Shown in pieces: positions 1 to 9,282 of a DNA stretch of 64,000 nucleotides. The DNA is from an uncultured Lachnospiraceae bacterium. Lineage in GTDB: Bacteria > Bacillota > Clostridia > Lachnospirales > Lachnospiraceae. Position 1 is the stretch's first letter, and each line of letters opens with the position of its first letter. The translations under genes were made by a program, and so were the position numbers. Below the pieces are notes generated by a model, which saw only the letters and a program-made list of their open reading frames with translations, did no database searches and was not told the DNA's origin. Where the stretch lies: NCBI GenBank assembly GCA_947384285.1, contig CANDGI010000004.1:55458-119457 (forward strand), given 5' to 3'.

Positions 1-109
1 ATATATTATTAGGAATTTCTATTTCAAATGAATTTTGATTTTCCCATCTTGTAAAACTTGTCCTGCGCTGCGCATAACTCCATCCAGTCACCCACATACC
101 ATTTCCCAT
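1..109 (-). CDS. 5' end of an unrecognised gene, possibly SGNH-type hydrolase (partial)
   Basis: An open frame begins with ATG at 109 and runs off the left edge, giving 36 residues starting MGNGMWVTGWSYAQRR. A GGAAGG ribosome binding site lies 6 bases before the start and the gene follows the FkbM gene on the same strand after 27 bases, so it continues the same operon. The WVTGWSYA opening resembles the N-terminal lectin-like part of some clostridial SGNH/GDSL hydrolases, but this is from memory of the pattern only. The other frame overlapping the FkbM gene end has no ribosome binding site. Confidence 0.5.
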   Translation of the reverse strand, partial: MGNGMWVTGWSYAQRRTSFTRWENQNSFEIEIPNNI

Positions 110-136
110 ACCCTGCCTTCCTTTTCCCTGATAACT

Positions 137-1246
137 TTACACAAATATAAATTCTGGTTCGTATGGCGCATACGGCTGATGTCCTAAAAATATCCGATAA
201 TCTGAATGAATCCCTAACACAAACTCTGGAATCTCCCACATATCAGCAATTTTATGGTAAGCGCTGATAAGCATCTGCGGATGGTTCCTCCTAATCACTT
301 CCATCCCGCCTCTCAATGCATCCATTTCGGCTCCCTCTATATCCATTTTAATATAGTCCACTTTCTTTCCGCTCAACATATTATCCAAAGAGTCCACCTG
401 TATCTCACTGATTACCGGGTTCTCACTGTTAAAACGGTTTGTTCCCACTGCTCCTTTCGTAGTTTTTTCCTCTGTAGAATAAACCTTATCTACGTATTTC
501 GCTTTTCCAACCCCCACATGAACTGCATGGACATTTTCTATTTTTTCTTTTTCTATCCATGCGGCCATTTCATTATAGTTTTCTGTCACCGGTTCAAAAC
601 AATATACCTCACAATTATTATTTGTAATTTTACGAAACAGCCTTGCCGTATCACCGTTGTATGCACCACAATCTAAAATAACCTCCCCGCCTTGCAAACC
701 AATCTGCGCTATCTCTGATTTATATCTATAGCTATCCACACTCCTTGGATTTGCTTTATAAAAAAAGGGATTCCTTGTTATACATGCTTTTAAAAAATTC
801 ATATAGTAATCCTTCGATTCCTGATCTGCCAACCGGGAACATATTTCCTGTACCCGCTCAAGATTCTCCCGGATCTTTCCTGGCTTATATCTCCATTTCT
901 CTACAATCTTATTAGAATTACAGAAAATCTGCCTCTCATCCATCCCTCTGTTTTTTACCAAATCTGAGGCGATTTCATATTGATAACCATTGGTTGAAAT
1001 CACAATAGCAGTTTCTTTTGTAATATAATTTTTTAAATCTGTTTCAGGAGATTTAACCTGAAACCCACAAATTATTTTCCCCCATTTCTCACGATTGTTG
1101 TCAAATACTGCATCTATTTTTTCCCTTCCAATCAAAGCGATTGTATCCTCATATGCAAAGCCAGCTCCCCATAAAACAATTGAATCAAACTTGTATACAT
1201 CTTCCAGTGTCCGTATCTTGACATTTTCCAAATCTTGGCTGCTCAT
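137..1246 (-). CDS. FkbM-family SAM-dependent methyltransferase
   Basis: A 369-residue protein. The C-terminal half is a class I methyltransferase of the FkbM type: the SAM-binding loop VILDCGAYNGDTARLF lies near residue 190, an acidic motif VYCFEPV follows, and DYIKMDIEGAEMDALRGG near residue 300 is the family signature. The N-terminal 130 residues look like the small nucleotide-binding-like domain (IVLWGAGFAYEDTIALI) often attached to sugar-modifying enzymes. FkbM enzymes O-methylate sugars or polyketides; here, in a flagellin-glycan cluster, O-methylation of a glycan is the likely role. The ATG has AGGAAAGG upstream. It sits 50 bases after the radical SAM gene and probably shares its transcript. 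Confidence 0.85.
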   Translation of the reverse strand: MSSQDLENVKIRTLEDVYKFDSIVLWGAGFAYEDTIALIGREKIDAVFDNNREKWGKIICGFQVKSPETDLKNYITKETAIVISTNGYQYEIASDLVKNRGMDERQIFCNSNKIVEKWRYKPGKIRENLERVQEICSRLADQESKDYYMNFLKACITRNPFFYKANPRSVDSYRYKSEIAQIGLQGGEVILDCGAYNGDTARLFRKITNNNCEVYCFEPVTENYNEMAAWIEKEKIENVHAVHVGVGKAKYVDKVYSTEEKTTKGAVGTNRFNSENPVISEIQVDSLDNMLSGKKVDYIKMDIEGAEMDALRGGMEVIRRNHPQMLISAYHKIADMWEIPEFVLGIHSDYRIFLGHQPYAPYEPEFIFV

Positions 1247-1296
1247 CTCTTTATCCTTTCCTTAACCGATATTTCATTTTGTGGTTCTTCCCTGTA

Positions 1297-2427
1297 TTAT
1301 ATGATCCATTCACCAATCTCTTTTTTAGACACACACCATGGTATCCCCGGCAAACGGTTCTGGGCATCACAAAATTCACACAAAGGCACCGCCCGGGAAA
1401 TCTTTTGTGTCAATTCTTCCATATTCTTTACCTGATGGATATCCACACCATTTTCTCTCGGACCTGGGAGGCCTTTTTTAAAATAGTTGTTAAACAAATC
1501 AATGTACGCACTATTCGCACAAGGATATAAAACCCCTTCCCTCAAAACATACTGCATGCAGAGACAGCAATCAAAATTATGCTGTTTATCCATGCCGCCT
1601 TCCAGCCTCATGGGAAGACCCCACATCTCTTTTGGTTTATCCTCCGAATTGCCTGTATTGCCAAATGTAACCCTTATTCCTTTTTCTCTTAAGCTATCTA
1701 CAATATTATGATAATCAATGTTGATCGGATATCTGGATATCCACAATTCTACATCATTATCTACACAGGACTGGAAAAACTCTTCCTGCATATCTTTGAT
1801 CTTGGTTGCATTTGTAATCATAATAATTTTTGTTCTAGGAAAATATCTTTTTGCAATATACGGAAAACTGTAAGCCCTTGGATGCAATGTAGGTTCTCCG
1901 CCTGACAGTTGTATTTCATCTATATCTCCACTTGTCAGTTCCGCTAATCTCCTGCAATCTTTCACAAAGTCCTCTTCCTTCAGATAAAACCCATCTTTCG
2001 GAGCTAATGGAGAAAAGTGGGAACACCGGACACAGCTCATATTGCAATGATCCACCAGATGAAACATAATGCAGGCAAATCTTTTTACTTTACTATTCAA
2101 TTTTTTCGCCTCAATGAATTCTTGAAAAGTAAAAACCTCCGCATGCTTTAATTCAGACAACTCTTTTTTTATCTCTGACACTGTCTCTTCTGTGCGAACC
2201 GTTATAATAATCTGGTATCTTTTTTTCTTATTTTCATATTTCTGTAATTCTTCCGGCAAAGCAATCCGAATGCCATAAAATAACTTTCCCCGCTTTTTTT
2301 CGTCCTTATCTATAATAGCGGCAACATGAAATCCAGCAGAAGTAATTGGCTGAAAGGCCATCCTAAGATTTTGTGTTCCTGCACCATACAAAATAACAGC
2401 CTCAGTCTCAGATTTAATATATTCCAT
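1297..2427 (-). CDS. Radical SAM protein with N-terminal nucleotide-binding-like domain
   Basis: A 376-residue protein. The canonical iron-sulfur motif CNMSCVRC (CX3CX2C) lies near residue 130, followed by IQLSGGEPTLHP, the GGEP motif that contacts SAM. Further cysteines in the C-terminal third (CCLCMQY, YPCANSAY, LCEFCDAQ) suggest an auxiliary cluster of SPASM/twitch type. The first 100 residues (VILYGAGTQNLRMAF, then IIDKDEKKRGKLFYG) look like the small Rossmann-like domain also present in the neighbouring FkbM protein. The substrate is unknown. Context among glycan genes suggests modification of a sugar or of a glycan-linked amino acid, which is inference. Confidence 0.8.
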   Translation of the reverse strand: MEYIKSETEAVILYGAGTQNLRMAFQPITSAGFHVAAIIDKDEKKRGKLFYGIRIALPEELQKYENKKKRYQIIITVRTEETVSEIKKELSELKHAEVFTFQEFIEAKKLNSKVKRFACIMFHLVDHCNMSCVRCSHFSPLAPKDGFYLKEEDFVKDCRRLAELTSGDIDEIQLSGGEPTLHPRAYSFPYIAKRYFPRTKIIMITNATKIKDMQEEFFQSCVDNDVELWISRYPINIDYHNIVDSLREKGIRVTFGNTGNSEDKPKEMWGLPMRLEGGMDKQHNFDCCLCMQYVLREGVLYPCANSAYIDLFNNYFKKGLPGPRENGVDIHQVKNMEELTQKISRAVPLCEFCDAQNRLPGIPWCVSKKEIGEWII

Positions 2428-2493
2428 GAATTTTACATTCCTTTTCTTTTAATAATCCTTCTTATTATCTATCACTTTATATCTCCCGCAGCC

Positions 2494-3567
2494 TTATCCC
2501 GTTATCCATCTTCCAAATTGCCGGATCAGCTTCGCCTGGATAATTGGTATAGGAATTTCATGGTTTCCAAAATATTCTGGCTCTCTGTACACCCATTCAT
2601 ATAATCGAATAATGGCATCCTTGTAAGCAGCAATCTCATGCTCCGTTAACACGCCTAACAATGCATCTAAAGGTTCATAGCAATGGAACGGCGATGCTGC
2701 ACAGGATAAATATCCTTCTGCTTCCCCTTTGTGAACTTCTTGGATGCGGTTCAGCTTCGATTTTATACTTTCCAAATCCATTTTATCCCTGTCTGCATTT
2801 ACCTCTCCCCGTACTATTTTTGATATAATTCTTCCAGCGAGATGGTAATATTCTTCTTCATAATGCACTTCCAAAATATCGTCTGCAAAATTGCAATCCG
2901 CTACAAAATACTTTGCCACATCCACGCTCTGAATCCCAAATTTCTCTATCACATGTTCTTCCAAATTACGGATACGTGCATTATCTCTATAGCTTCCAAG
3001 CCAATTTGGATTCTGCCTCCTGATTTCTTTAAGGGTGTTATCTCTATCTATGTAATATTTATTAAAATATACCCGATTCAAAATAATATGGTCCTTTCCA
3101 TATTTTTCCACCATAATCTGAAAATACTCATCCACTTTGCTATACCATAGAAATGCAGGCAAATCAATCCAGCGGAACACGCCTTCTATTTGATCTGAAA
3201 TCTTTTTCCAGTAATCTGTTTCATTAAAAAATGAGGTATGCGTGTAACTCCCATTACGATATGCCCACTGCACTCGGCCAAAATCATAAAAATCAACCAG
3301 AAGATATTCCGCATCGGATTGCAATAATTCTGAAACAACTGATTTGTTCAAATCCGTTATAATATTTCTTCTTAAATGCTCATCAATAGCAATCAATTCC
3401 TCTTCGGTAGGTTCTATATCAATTTTCTTTCCCATGGAACCAGCGATATTGATATGCGAAAAAAAATGATGATTGTCCAAGCAATCCAATTTAATCTGGC
3501 AGCCAGCTTCTGTTTCCTTCTTTAATATGCTGAAACTAACGCAGCTCCCATGCACATCCGCTTTCAT
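2494..3567 (-). CDS. DUF6270-like protein of unknown function
   Basis: A 357-residue protein with no signal peptide. It opens with VHGSCVSFSI, an SGNH-like G-S-C start, and contains YLLVDFYDFGRVQWAYRNGSYTHTSF in the first third. This pattern matches DUF6270 proteins often found in surface-polysaccharide and glycan clusters, whose fold may be related to SGNH hydrolases. The family assignment is from recognition of the pattern, not from a search. It begins 14 bases after the ThDP enzyme gene, so co-transcription is likely. A glycan acyltransferase or esterase role is possible but unproven. Confidence 0.6.
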   Translation of the reverse strand: MKADVHGSCVSFSILKKETEAGCQIKLDCLDNHHFFSHINIAGSMGKKIDIEPTEEELIAIDEHLRRNIITDLNKSVVSELLQSDAEYLLVDFYDFGRVQWAYRNGSYTHTSFFNETDYWKKISDQIEGVFRWIDLPAFLWYSKVDEYFQIMVEKYGKDHIILNRVYFNKYYIDRDNTLKEIRRQNPNWLGSYRDNARIRNLEEHVIEKFGIQSVDVAKYFVADCNFADDILEVHYEEEYYHLAGRIISKIVRGEVNADRDKMDLESIKSKLNRIQEVHKGEAEGYLSCAASPFHCYEPLDALLGVLTEHEIAAYKDAIIRLYEWVYREPEYFGNHEIPIPIIQAKLIRQFGRWITG

Positions 3568-3581
3568 GCCTTATCCTCCTT

Positions 3582-5354
3582 TTATTCCGTTTCATAAGGC
3601 CACATATCTTCCAACGCCCCAGATACCATTTTCCCATTCTCGCCTACCGCTGCCTTCACCCTTGGGGATACTGTTTCTTCTGGCAGCACCATCAGTTCAC
3701 ATAACATAGGGCTGTCATCCTTCATAATCTCCGGCAGTGCCCTGTCCAATTCTGCATTGTCTCTAATCCGGTATGTCTTGAATCCATAAGCCTCTGCTAC
3801 TTTGCTGATGTCCGGCATAGTCAATCCGCTGCCCGCATCGCTGCCCACATAATGGCCGCCAAAATTATTCCGCTGCATGGAACGGATGCTGGCATATCCT
3901 TGGTTGCTCCATATAAATATTTTTACTGGAAGTTTCAGCCTGTGCAGCGTTTCCAGCTCCTGTATATTCAGTTGAAATGCCCCGTCGCCATTGATCAGGA
4001 CAGTTCTTCTTTTCCCATTTGCAATGCAGGAACCTATGGCATAAGGAAGCCCGAATCCCATAGAACCCAGCCCCGCAGCATTCTTCATCTTCTGCCCTTT
4101 TTTCAGCCGGAACGCCTGATAGGTGATCTCCCCTGCCCCTCCGGAGCTTTCCGGGACAATGATGTCCTCCTCTTTCAAAAACTTGCACAGTTCCCCGATA
4201 AAATAATAGGCACTGACATAGCCTTTCACATTTTTATGCTCCTTCGTGACTACCGGATACCTGTTCCTGGTTTCCCTGCAAAAACTAAGCCAGCTCTCCC
4301 TCGCCTTCTGCGTTTTTTCACTCCATAGGACGTCTTTTCTTTGACGGACAGCTTCTAGGAGCTCTTTCAAAAAAAGCCCCGCATCACACGCCGCCGATGC
4401 TTCCTTTTCCATATCCATCCTGGCTATCTCATTTGGGTCAATGTCCACAATTACTTTCTTGGCGTTTCTGCCGAAATTCCTGTCATTGAAAGCAGTTATG
4501 CTCGTGTCCAGACGGCTTCCCACTGATAGGATAAAATCCGCTGACTGCAAAACCAGGTTTGCGCCCCTATCCCCCATAATGCCTGGATGACCCGCATAGA
4601 AAGCACTTTCTTCGCCTATTAAGTCTATGGCTTTCCAAGTTGTCTGCACTGGAAGATGCAATGTGTCCAACAAGCCGTCTAATAATTCTTCCGCCCCTGC
4701 CAGTTTCACACCATTCCCCGCCAGGACAAGGGGTTTTTGGGACATCTCCAATAATTTCACCGCTGCATCAATTGCCTCTGTAATATCCGGTTCCCCCTTT
4801 GCCGTGGAAACATATCCTCTCAGGCCGCTCTCCTCTATCATTACTGCCTGCACATCCAACGGAATATCCAGCCAGACCGGCCCCGGCCTTCCTGTTGTGG
4901 CTTCCTCATATGCCCGTTCCAGGTAATAGCGTATTTCTTCTGGTTTCAATATCTGTACTGCATATTTTGTAATTGGTTTTACCATGGGGACAATCTGGAC
5001 TTCCTGGGATCCCGTCTGCCTGACTCCTTTGTCCCCTACCAGGTCAGAACGCTTAGACTGTCCGGAAATGACCAGCATTGGCGTGGAATCAATCCACCCT
5101 GCCGCCACTCCAGTAATGGCATTGGTCGCCCCGGGACCGGAAGTCACCAGCACAAGGCCTGGTCTATTTGTATGCTGCCCATATGCCTCCGCTGCAATAG
5201 CCGCCGCCTGTTCATGGAGAAAACAGGTATATTCCATATTTGACTTTCCAATAGAATCATCCAAGTGCATGGCACCGCCGCCTGGAAGCATGAATGCATG
5301 GCTGACCCCTTTGCTTTCCAAAAACTGAAACACATAATCTGATAATTTTACCAT
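3582..5354 (-). CDS. Thiamine-diphosphate enzyme, acetolactate synthase-like
   Basis: A 590-residue ThDP-dependent enzyme with the three-domain layout of acetolactate synthase. The catalytic glutamate lies in FLHEQAAAIAAEAYG, followed by SGPGATNAITGVAAGW; the C-terminal ThDP/metal motif begins LINGDGAFQLNIQELETL and ends SNQGYASI. Genuine acetolactate synthase would normally sit with ilv genes. Here it lies beside CDP-glucose 4,6-dehydratase and a cytidylyltransferase, which resembles the setting of YerE, the ThDP enzyme that adds a two-carbon branch to CDP-keto-deoxysugars in yersiniose synthesis. That role is inference. It starts 3 bases after the HAD-SIS gene stop, indicating tight coupling. 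Confidence 0.85.
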   Translation of the reverse strand: MVKLSDYVFQFLESKGVSHAFMLPGGGAMHLDDSIGKSNMEYTCFLHEQAAAIAAEAYGQHTNRPGLVLVTSGPGATNAITGVAAGWIDSTPMLVISGQSKRSDLVGDKGVRQTGSQEVQIVPMVKPITKYAVQILKPEEIRYYLERAYEEATTGRPGPVWLDIPLDVQAVMIEESGLRGYVSTAKGEPDITEAIDAAVKLLEMSQKPLVLAGNGVKLAGAEELLDGLLDTLHLPVQTTWKAIDLIGEESAFYAGHPGIMGDRGANLVLQSADFILSVGSRLDTSITAFNDRNFGRNAKKVIVDIDPNEIARMDMEKEASAACDAGLFLKELLEAVRQRKDVLWSEKTQKARESWLSFCRETRNRYPVVTKEHKNVKGYVSAYYFIGELCKFLKEEDIIVPESSGGAGEITYQAFRLKKGQKMKNAAGLGSMGFGLPYAIGSCIANGKRRTVLINGDGAFQLNIQELETLHRLKLPVKIFIWSNQGYASIRSMQRNNFGGHYVGSDAGSGLTMPDISKVAEAYGFKTYRIRDNAELDRALPEIMKDDSPMLCELMVLPEETVSPRVKAAVGENGKMVSGALEDMWPYETE

Positions 5355-5357
5355 AAT

Positions 5358-6434
5358 TCACCTCTCCTGCCCTGTGTATCCCCCAAACATCCGGTATTCC
5401 ACATATTCAGCCAGGACATGGCCAATAAATATATGTGCTTCCTGGATTCTTGGCGTAATCAATGATGGCACTTTTATCGTATAATCCGCACTCCCCTCTA
5501 ATTCTGGACTTTCAAACCCGCCCATAAGGAGCACAGCCATCATCCCATGTTTCCTGGCGAACCGGAGCGCTTCCAAGACATTCTGGGATCTCCCACTCGT
5601 CGAAAGCCCTACCACCATATCCCCTTTCCGGGCTTTCGCCTCAAGCTGCCTTGCAAACACCTTTTCAAAACTATAGTCATTGCTGATAGCCGTCAATGTG
5701 GACGTGTTTACCGACAATGCCTCCGCGTTCAGCCCTGGCCGTTCCTTGTAGAAACGGCTGATAAATTCCGTGGCGATATGCTGGGCGTCTGCCGCACTTC
5801 CACCATTCCCGCACAGGTACAGCCCACCATGGCCGTCTAATATCTTTATCATCTCTTCTCCCACCGCCATGACTGTATCCATGAGTCCCTGGTCAGACGC
5901 CAGCTTCTTAAAAATGTCTGTATGCTCTTCCAGTCTCTGAAAGAAATAATTATGGGGGCTTTCTCCATTATTATGCTTTTCCAAGATAGAAACCAGCTCC
6001 CAGATGCACCCCTTCCCGCCATCTTTCTGAAGAATCATATCTGCGGCATCCCTTGCTATGTCAATGGCATCCGCCGGGCAAACCCCAAGCCCTGCATAAG
6101 CCAATGGCTCTATATCATATTTTCCGTCGCCCACATAACAAATATGTTCCCGGCTGATTCCTGTGCCCTGTTCAATCTGCTGCATAGTTTCCCTTTTGGT
6201 ATGGTTTCCCCTGTAAAAATATTCCCATGGAAAACGTTTTTCAAAATAATCAACAATTTCCGTGTCTTCTCCTGTAATCGCAGCCAGCTTATAACCTCTG
6301 CGATGAAGCTCAAAGATTGCATCTATATCCTTTAAGCTGATTTGTTTCTGCTCATTTCCCTTAGAATCAATAATAACGGTGCCATCTGTGATGACACCGT
6401 CAATGTCAAACACTATCAATTCAATCATTTTCAT
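5358..6434 (-). CDS. HAD phosphatase (KdsC-like) fused to SIS sugar isomerase domain
   Basis: A 358-residue two-domain protein. Residues 1-165 are a HAD phosphatase like KdsC or N-acylneuraminate-9-phosphatase: FDIDGVITDGTVI carries the nucleophile aspartates, LAAITGE the second motif and YVGDGKYDIEPL the metal-binding acid. Residues 185-358 are a SIS domain like GmhA/DiaA: LYLCGNGGSAADAQHIATEF and VVGLSTSGRSQNVLEAL are its phosphosugar-binding loops, and RIQEAHIFIGHVLAEYVE closes it. The pairing of a sugar-phosphate phosphatase with an aldose-ketose isomerase in one chain suggests two steps in sugar precursor synthesis. It follows the NeuB-like gene by 13 bases. The exact substrate cannot be read from sequence. 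Confidence 0.82.
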   Translation of the reverse strand: MKMIELIVFDIDGVITDGTVIIDSKGNEQKQISLKDIDAIFELHRRGYKLAAITGEDTEIVDYFEKRFPWEYFYRGNHTKRETMQQIEQGTGISREHICYVGDGKYDIEPLAYAGLGVCPADAIDIARDAADMILQKDGGKGCIWELVSILEKHNNGESPHNYFFQRLEEHTDIFKKLASDQGLMDTVMAVGEEMIKILDGHGGLYLCGNGGSAADAQHIATEFISRFYKERPGLNAEALSVNTSTLTAISNDYSFEKVFARQLEAKARKGDMVVGLSTSGRSQNVLEALRFARKHGMMAVLLMGGFESPELEGSADYTIKVPSLITPRIQEAHIFIGHVLAEYVEYRMFGGYTGQER

Positions 6435-6447
6435 TATCTTTCATCGA

Positions 6448-7272
6448 CTATCCTCTGAGTTTTCTCCTCACAGCTTCTTCTGCTTCCGAGAGAACCTTCT
6501 GCCCTGTTCCCATGATTTTTTCAACTTCCCTAATATCCCTCACCAATCTACAGAGTTCATATGGCTCCATTGATGCTTTCTGATCTGATCCATACATAGA
6601 TCTGTCCAGCGTAATATGACGTTCAATTGATGACGCCCCGGCAGCTACTGCGCATGTGCTGACCAACGTTCCTATTTCATGGCCGCTGTACCCAGCCTTG
6701 CATTGATAAGTGCTTTTTAATCTCCCTATCATTTTCAGGTTTGCCTCCTCAGCAGGCATGGGATAAACACTATTACAATGCAGCAATTCATATGGGCAGC
6801 CATGTTTCTGGAAAATTTTTACTGCATAGCTGATTTCATCCATAGAACTCATGCCCGTGGCAATGAATGTATATTTCCCTTCCTTTGCAACCTCTTCCAA
6901 CAATTCGCCACTTGCCAGCATTGCAGATGCTATTTTATTATAGTTACAGTCATATTGCTGCAGAAATTTCTGGGAATCAAGATCCCACGCAGATGCATAC
7001 CACTCAATTCCTTTTTCCTGACAATAACTATTTATGGCATCATATTCCCTTTTTCCAAGTTCCAGCCCTTCTTTTTGCGCCCGCTGAGTAGTTCCCCAAG
7101 GACTTTTCCTTGGGCTGTCCAGATACTCCTGTGTGTATACCTTATCAATCGTCCGTTTCTGGAATTTCACTGCATCGCAGCCTGCAACCACTGCCGCATC
7201 AATCAGCTTTTTTACCAGCTCCAGATCGCCATTATGGTTAATTCCAATTTCCGCTGTTATAAAAGTCCTCAT
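6448..7272 (-). CDS. Sialic-acid-synthase-like (NeuB family) enzyme lacking the SAF domain
   Basis: A 274-residue TIM-barrel enzyme starting FITAEIGINHNGDLELVKKLIDAA, with DAVKFQKRT, KIASAML, FIATGMSS, LLHCNSVYP and AGYSGHEIGT in the order seen in NeuB/PseI/SpsE. ERHITLDRSMYGSDQKAS supplies the usual catalytic histidine and arginine region. These enzymes condense phosphoenolpyruvate with an amino sugar or sugar phosphate. The protein stops soon after the barrel, so the C-terminal antifreeze-like (SAF) domain of ordinary sialic acid synthases is missing. I use ATG at 7272; a TTG four codons upstream is also possible. It is distinct from the larger homologue at 12795-14285. Confidence 0.82.
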   Translation of the reverse strand: MRTFITAEIGINHNGDLELVKKLIDAAVVAGCDAVKFQKRTIDKVYTQEYLDSPRKSPWGTTQRAQKEGLELGKREYDAINSYCQEKGIEWYASAWDLDSQKFLQQYDCNYNKIASAMLASGELLEEVAKEGKYTFIATGMSSMDEISYAVKIFQKHGCPYELLHCNSVYPMPAEEANLKMIGRLKSTYQCKAGYSGHEIGTLVSTCAVAAGASSIERHITLDRSMYGSDQKASMEPYELCRLVRDIREVEKIMGTGQKVLSEAEEAVRRKLRG

Positions 7273-7339
7273 TTTTGTTTTCAAATCCTTTCCTCGTTAT
7301 TTTCTTGCAAACGGCAGTTTCTAATTTGTGGTGATATCT

Positions 7340-8437
7340 TCAAGCATTTACTCTCTCCTCCAAACCTGCATAGGAACTCTCCATAAAAAAATCCCGAATC
7401 TGCTTGTCCATACATACCGCCATATCCTGCCCTTCCAGCCAAGCCTTTGTCCATTCAACCGTATGCAGCACTGCTTCCTCTATATGCCAATGCTGCTTCC
7501 AGCCAAATATACGTTTTAATCTCGAACAATCCAACTTTAAAAACTTTGCCTCATGCGGCCCCTTTTCCATGGAGCTTCCCCAGGAAATTCCATCATCCCA
7601 ATATTTGCAAAACAAACCGGCTAATTCCCCTGTTGTAATGCAGTCACAATCATCCGGTCCCACATTATAAGAACCCGCATATTTTTTATCTTTATACTGC
7701 TCTTTTGCAATCATCAAATAAACCGCCAAAGGTTCCAACACATGCTGGTAAGGCCTAATGGAGAAAGGATTGCGCACAATAATCTGTTTTCCTTCCATGG
7801 CTGCACGCACACAATCTGGAATAATCCTGTCTTTTGCAAAATCACCGCCGCCAATAACATTTCCTGCCCTAACTGTAGAAACCGCCACATCCATATCCCT
7901 AAAAAAGGAATTTGTGTAACCATGTGTAACTAGCTCAGAACAGGATTTACTGTTAGAATAGGGATCATAACCATCTAATATATCATTTTCCCGATACCCC
8001 CATTCCCACTCATTGTTACGATAAACCTTATCCGTAGTTACATTCAAAAATGATTTGACGCTAGATGCCAGCCGGACACACTCGCAGACATTCACTGTCC
8101 CCATTACATTGGCTGCATAGGTATAGACAGGTTTCTGATAAGATTTCCTCACAATGGGTTGTGCCGCCAAGTGCAGTACAATTTCCGGCTCTGCTTTTTG
8201 GAACACCTTTTCCAAATGCTCCAAGTCTCTGATATCGCCAATCACAGATTTCATTCTGCCATCCAGCCCTGCCATTGCAAACAGGCTTTCCCCCTCGGAT
8301 GGTTCTAAAGAATATCCGGTGACAATGGCTCCTGCATCCACCAATATCCTGCACAGCCATGTTCCCTTAAACCCTGTATGCCCGGTCACCAACACTTTTT
8401 TATTTTTGAAAAAAGACCCTTTTTCTGCCTGATCCAT
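7340..8437 (-). CDS. rfbG: CDP-glucose 4,6-dehydratase
   Basis: A 365-residue extended short-chain dehydrogenase. The NAD-binding loop VLVTGHTGFKGTWLCRIL lies at residues 14-31, and the YDPYSNSKSCSEL segment contains the YxxxK catalytic pair. Length and motifs fit RfbG/DdhB, which converts CDP-glucose to CDP-4-keto-6-deoxyglucose. The adjacent cytidylyltransferase gene (8512-9282), 74 bases away, would supply CDP-glucose, so the pair forms the start of a CDP-deoxysugar pathway. The RfbH-type dehydratase needed for 3,6-dideoxyhexoses is not in the window. Confidence 0.9.
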   Translation of the reverse strand: MDQAEKGSFFKNKKVLVTGHTGFKGTWLCRILVDAGAIVTGYSLEPSEGESLFAMAGLDGRMKSVIGDIRDLEHLEKVFQKAEPEIVLHLAAQPIVRKSYQKPVYTYAANVMGTVNVCECVRLASSVKSFLNVTTDKVYRNNEWEWGYRENDILDGYDPYSNSKSCSELVTHGYTNSFFRDMDVAVSTVRAGNVIGGGDFAKDRIIPDCVRAAMEGKQIIVRNPFSIRPYQHVLEPLAVYLMIAKEQYKDKKYAGSYNVGPDDCDCITTGELAGLFCKYWDDGISWGSSMEKGPHEAKFLKLDCSRLKRIFGWKQHWHIEEAVLHTVEWTKAWLEGQDMAVCMDKQIRDFFMESSYAGLEERVNA

Positions 8438-8511
8438 ATCATCCTCCTATCCATTGGCAAACTGCACCCTATCGCAGTCTCTTATCATACTCTCCCTTGT
8501 TTCCCCTTTTA

Positions 8512-9282
8512 TTATCTGTCCCAGGGTGCCTTCCCCTCTCCCCAGAGCATGTCCAAGTATTCTCTGTCATGGATATTGTCCATGGGATGCCAAAACCCTT
8601 GATGCCGGTAAGCTGCCATTTGTCCATCGGCTGCAAGACATTCAAAAGGAATCTCTTCCAACATAAATGTCCCATTTCCCAGGTAAGCGTATATTTCCGG
8701 TTCCATGACCATAAAACCAATATTTACCCATGCCTGGTCTGTTCTTTCTTTTTCCCGAAATCCCGATACTTTGCCAGAATACTTGTCTAATAATACTGTC
8801 CCAAAACGTCCTTGGGGCTGTGTAATGGAAATTGTGGCCGTCTTTTTTTGGCTTCGGTGATATTCCAAAAGTTTCTGGATATCCACATCTGCAAGGCCGT
8901 CCCCATATGTCAGCAAAAAAGGCGTGTTTCCTATGTATTCCCCAGCTTTTAAAATTCGCCCTGCCGTTAGTGTATTCAGTCCCGTGTCCACCAATGTCAC
9001 CTTCCACGGCTCACTGTTTTTTTCCATTACCTGCACCCCATTCCCATCCAGGCAGATTCTGACCTGGCTGTTATGACGGTAATAATTCACAAAATATTCT
9101 TTAATCATATGCCCTTTGTAGCCGCAGCAAATGATAAATTCCTGAAATCCAAAGGAAGCATATCTTTTCATGATATGCCACAAAATCGGCTTACCGCCTA
9201 TTTCCACCATTGGTTTAGGACGGATTCTGGATTCCTCACTGATCCGTGTCCCCTTTCCGCCCGCTAAAATAACTACTTTCAC
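8512..9282 (-). CDS. rfbF: Glucose-1-phosphate cytidylyltransferase
   Basis: A 256-residue nucleotidyltransferase beginning VKVVILAGGKGTRISEESRI, with PKPMVEIGGKPILWHIMKRY, a GDGLADVDI metal site and the C-terminal GFWHPMDNIHDREYLDMLW. All match RfbF, which makes CDP-glucose from CTP and glucose-1-phosphate. I choose GTG at 9282: GGGAGG lies 4 bases before it, and the GTG overlaps the stop of the upstream gene as GTGA (9279-9282). An upstream in-frame extension of 19 codons has no support. The active-site motifs are intact, unlike the neighbour at 9279-10055. Confidence 0.9.
   Translation of the reverse strand: MKVVILAGGKGTRISEESRIRPKPMVEIGGKPILWHIMKRYASFGFQEFIICCGYKGHMIKEYFVNYYRHNSQVRICLDGNGVQVMEKNSEPWKVTLVDTGLNTLTAGRILKAGEYIGNTPFLLTYGDGLADVDIQKLLEYHRSQKKTATISITQPQGRFGTVLLDKYSGKVSGFREKERTDQAWVNIGFMVMEPEIYAYLGNGTFMLEEIPFECLAADGQMAAYRHQGFWHPMDNIHDREYLDMLWGEGKAPWDR

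Noticed and set aside
24-239. Minus-strand frame overlapping the FkbM gene end
   Set aside because: It overlaps the true gene in another frame and lacks a ribosome binding site; a better frame starts at 109.
3582-5354. Ordinary biosynthetic acetolactate synthase
   Set aside because: It lacks neighbouring ilv genes and the regulatory subunit, and lies between sugar genes, so I did not give it the gene symbol ilvB.
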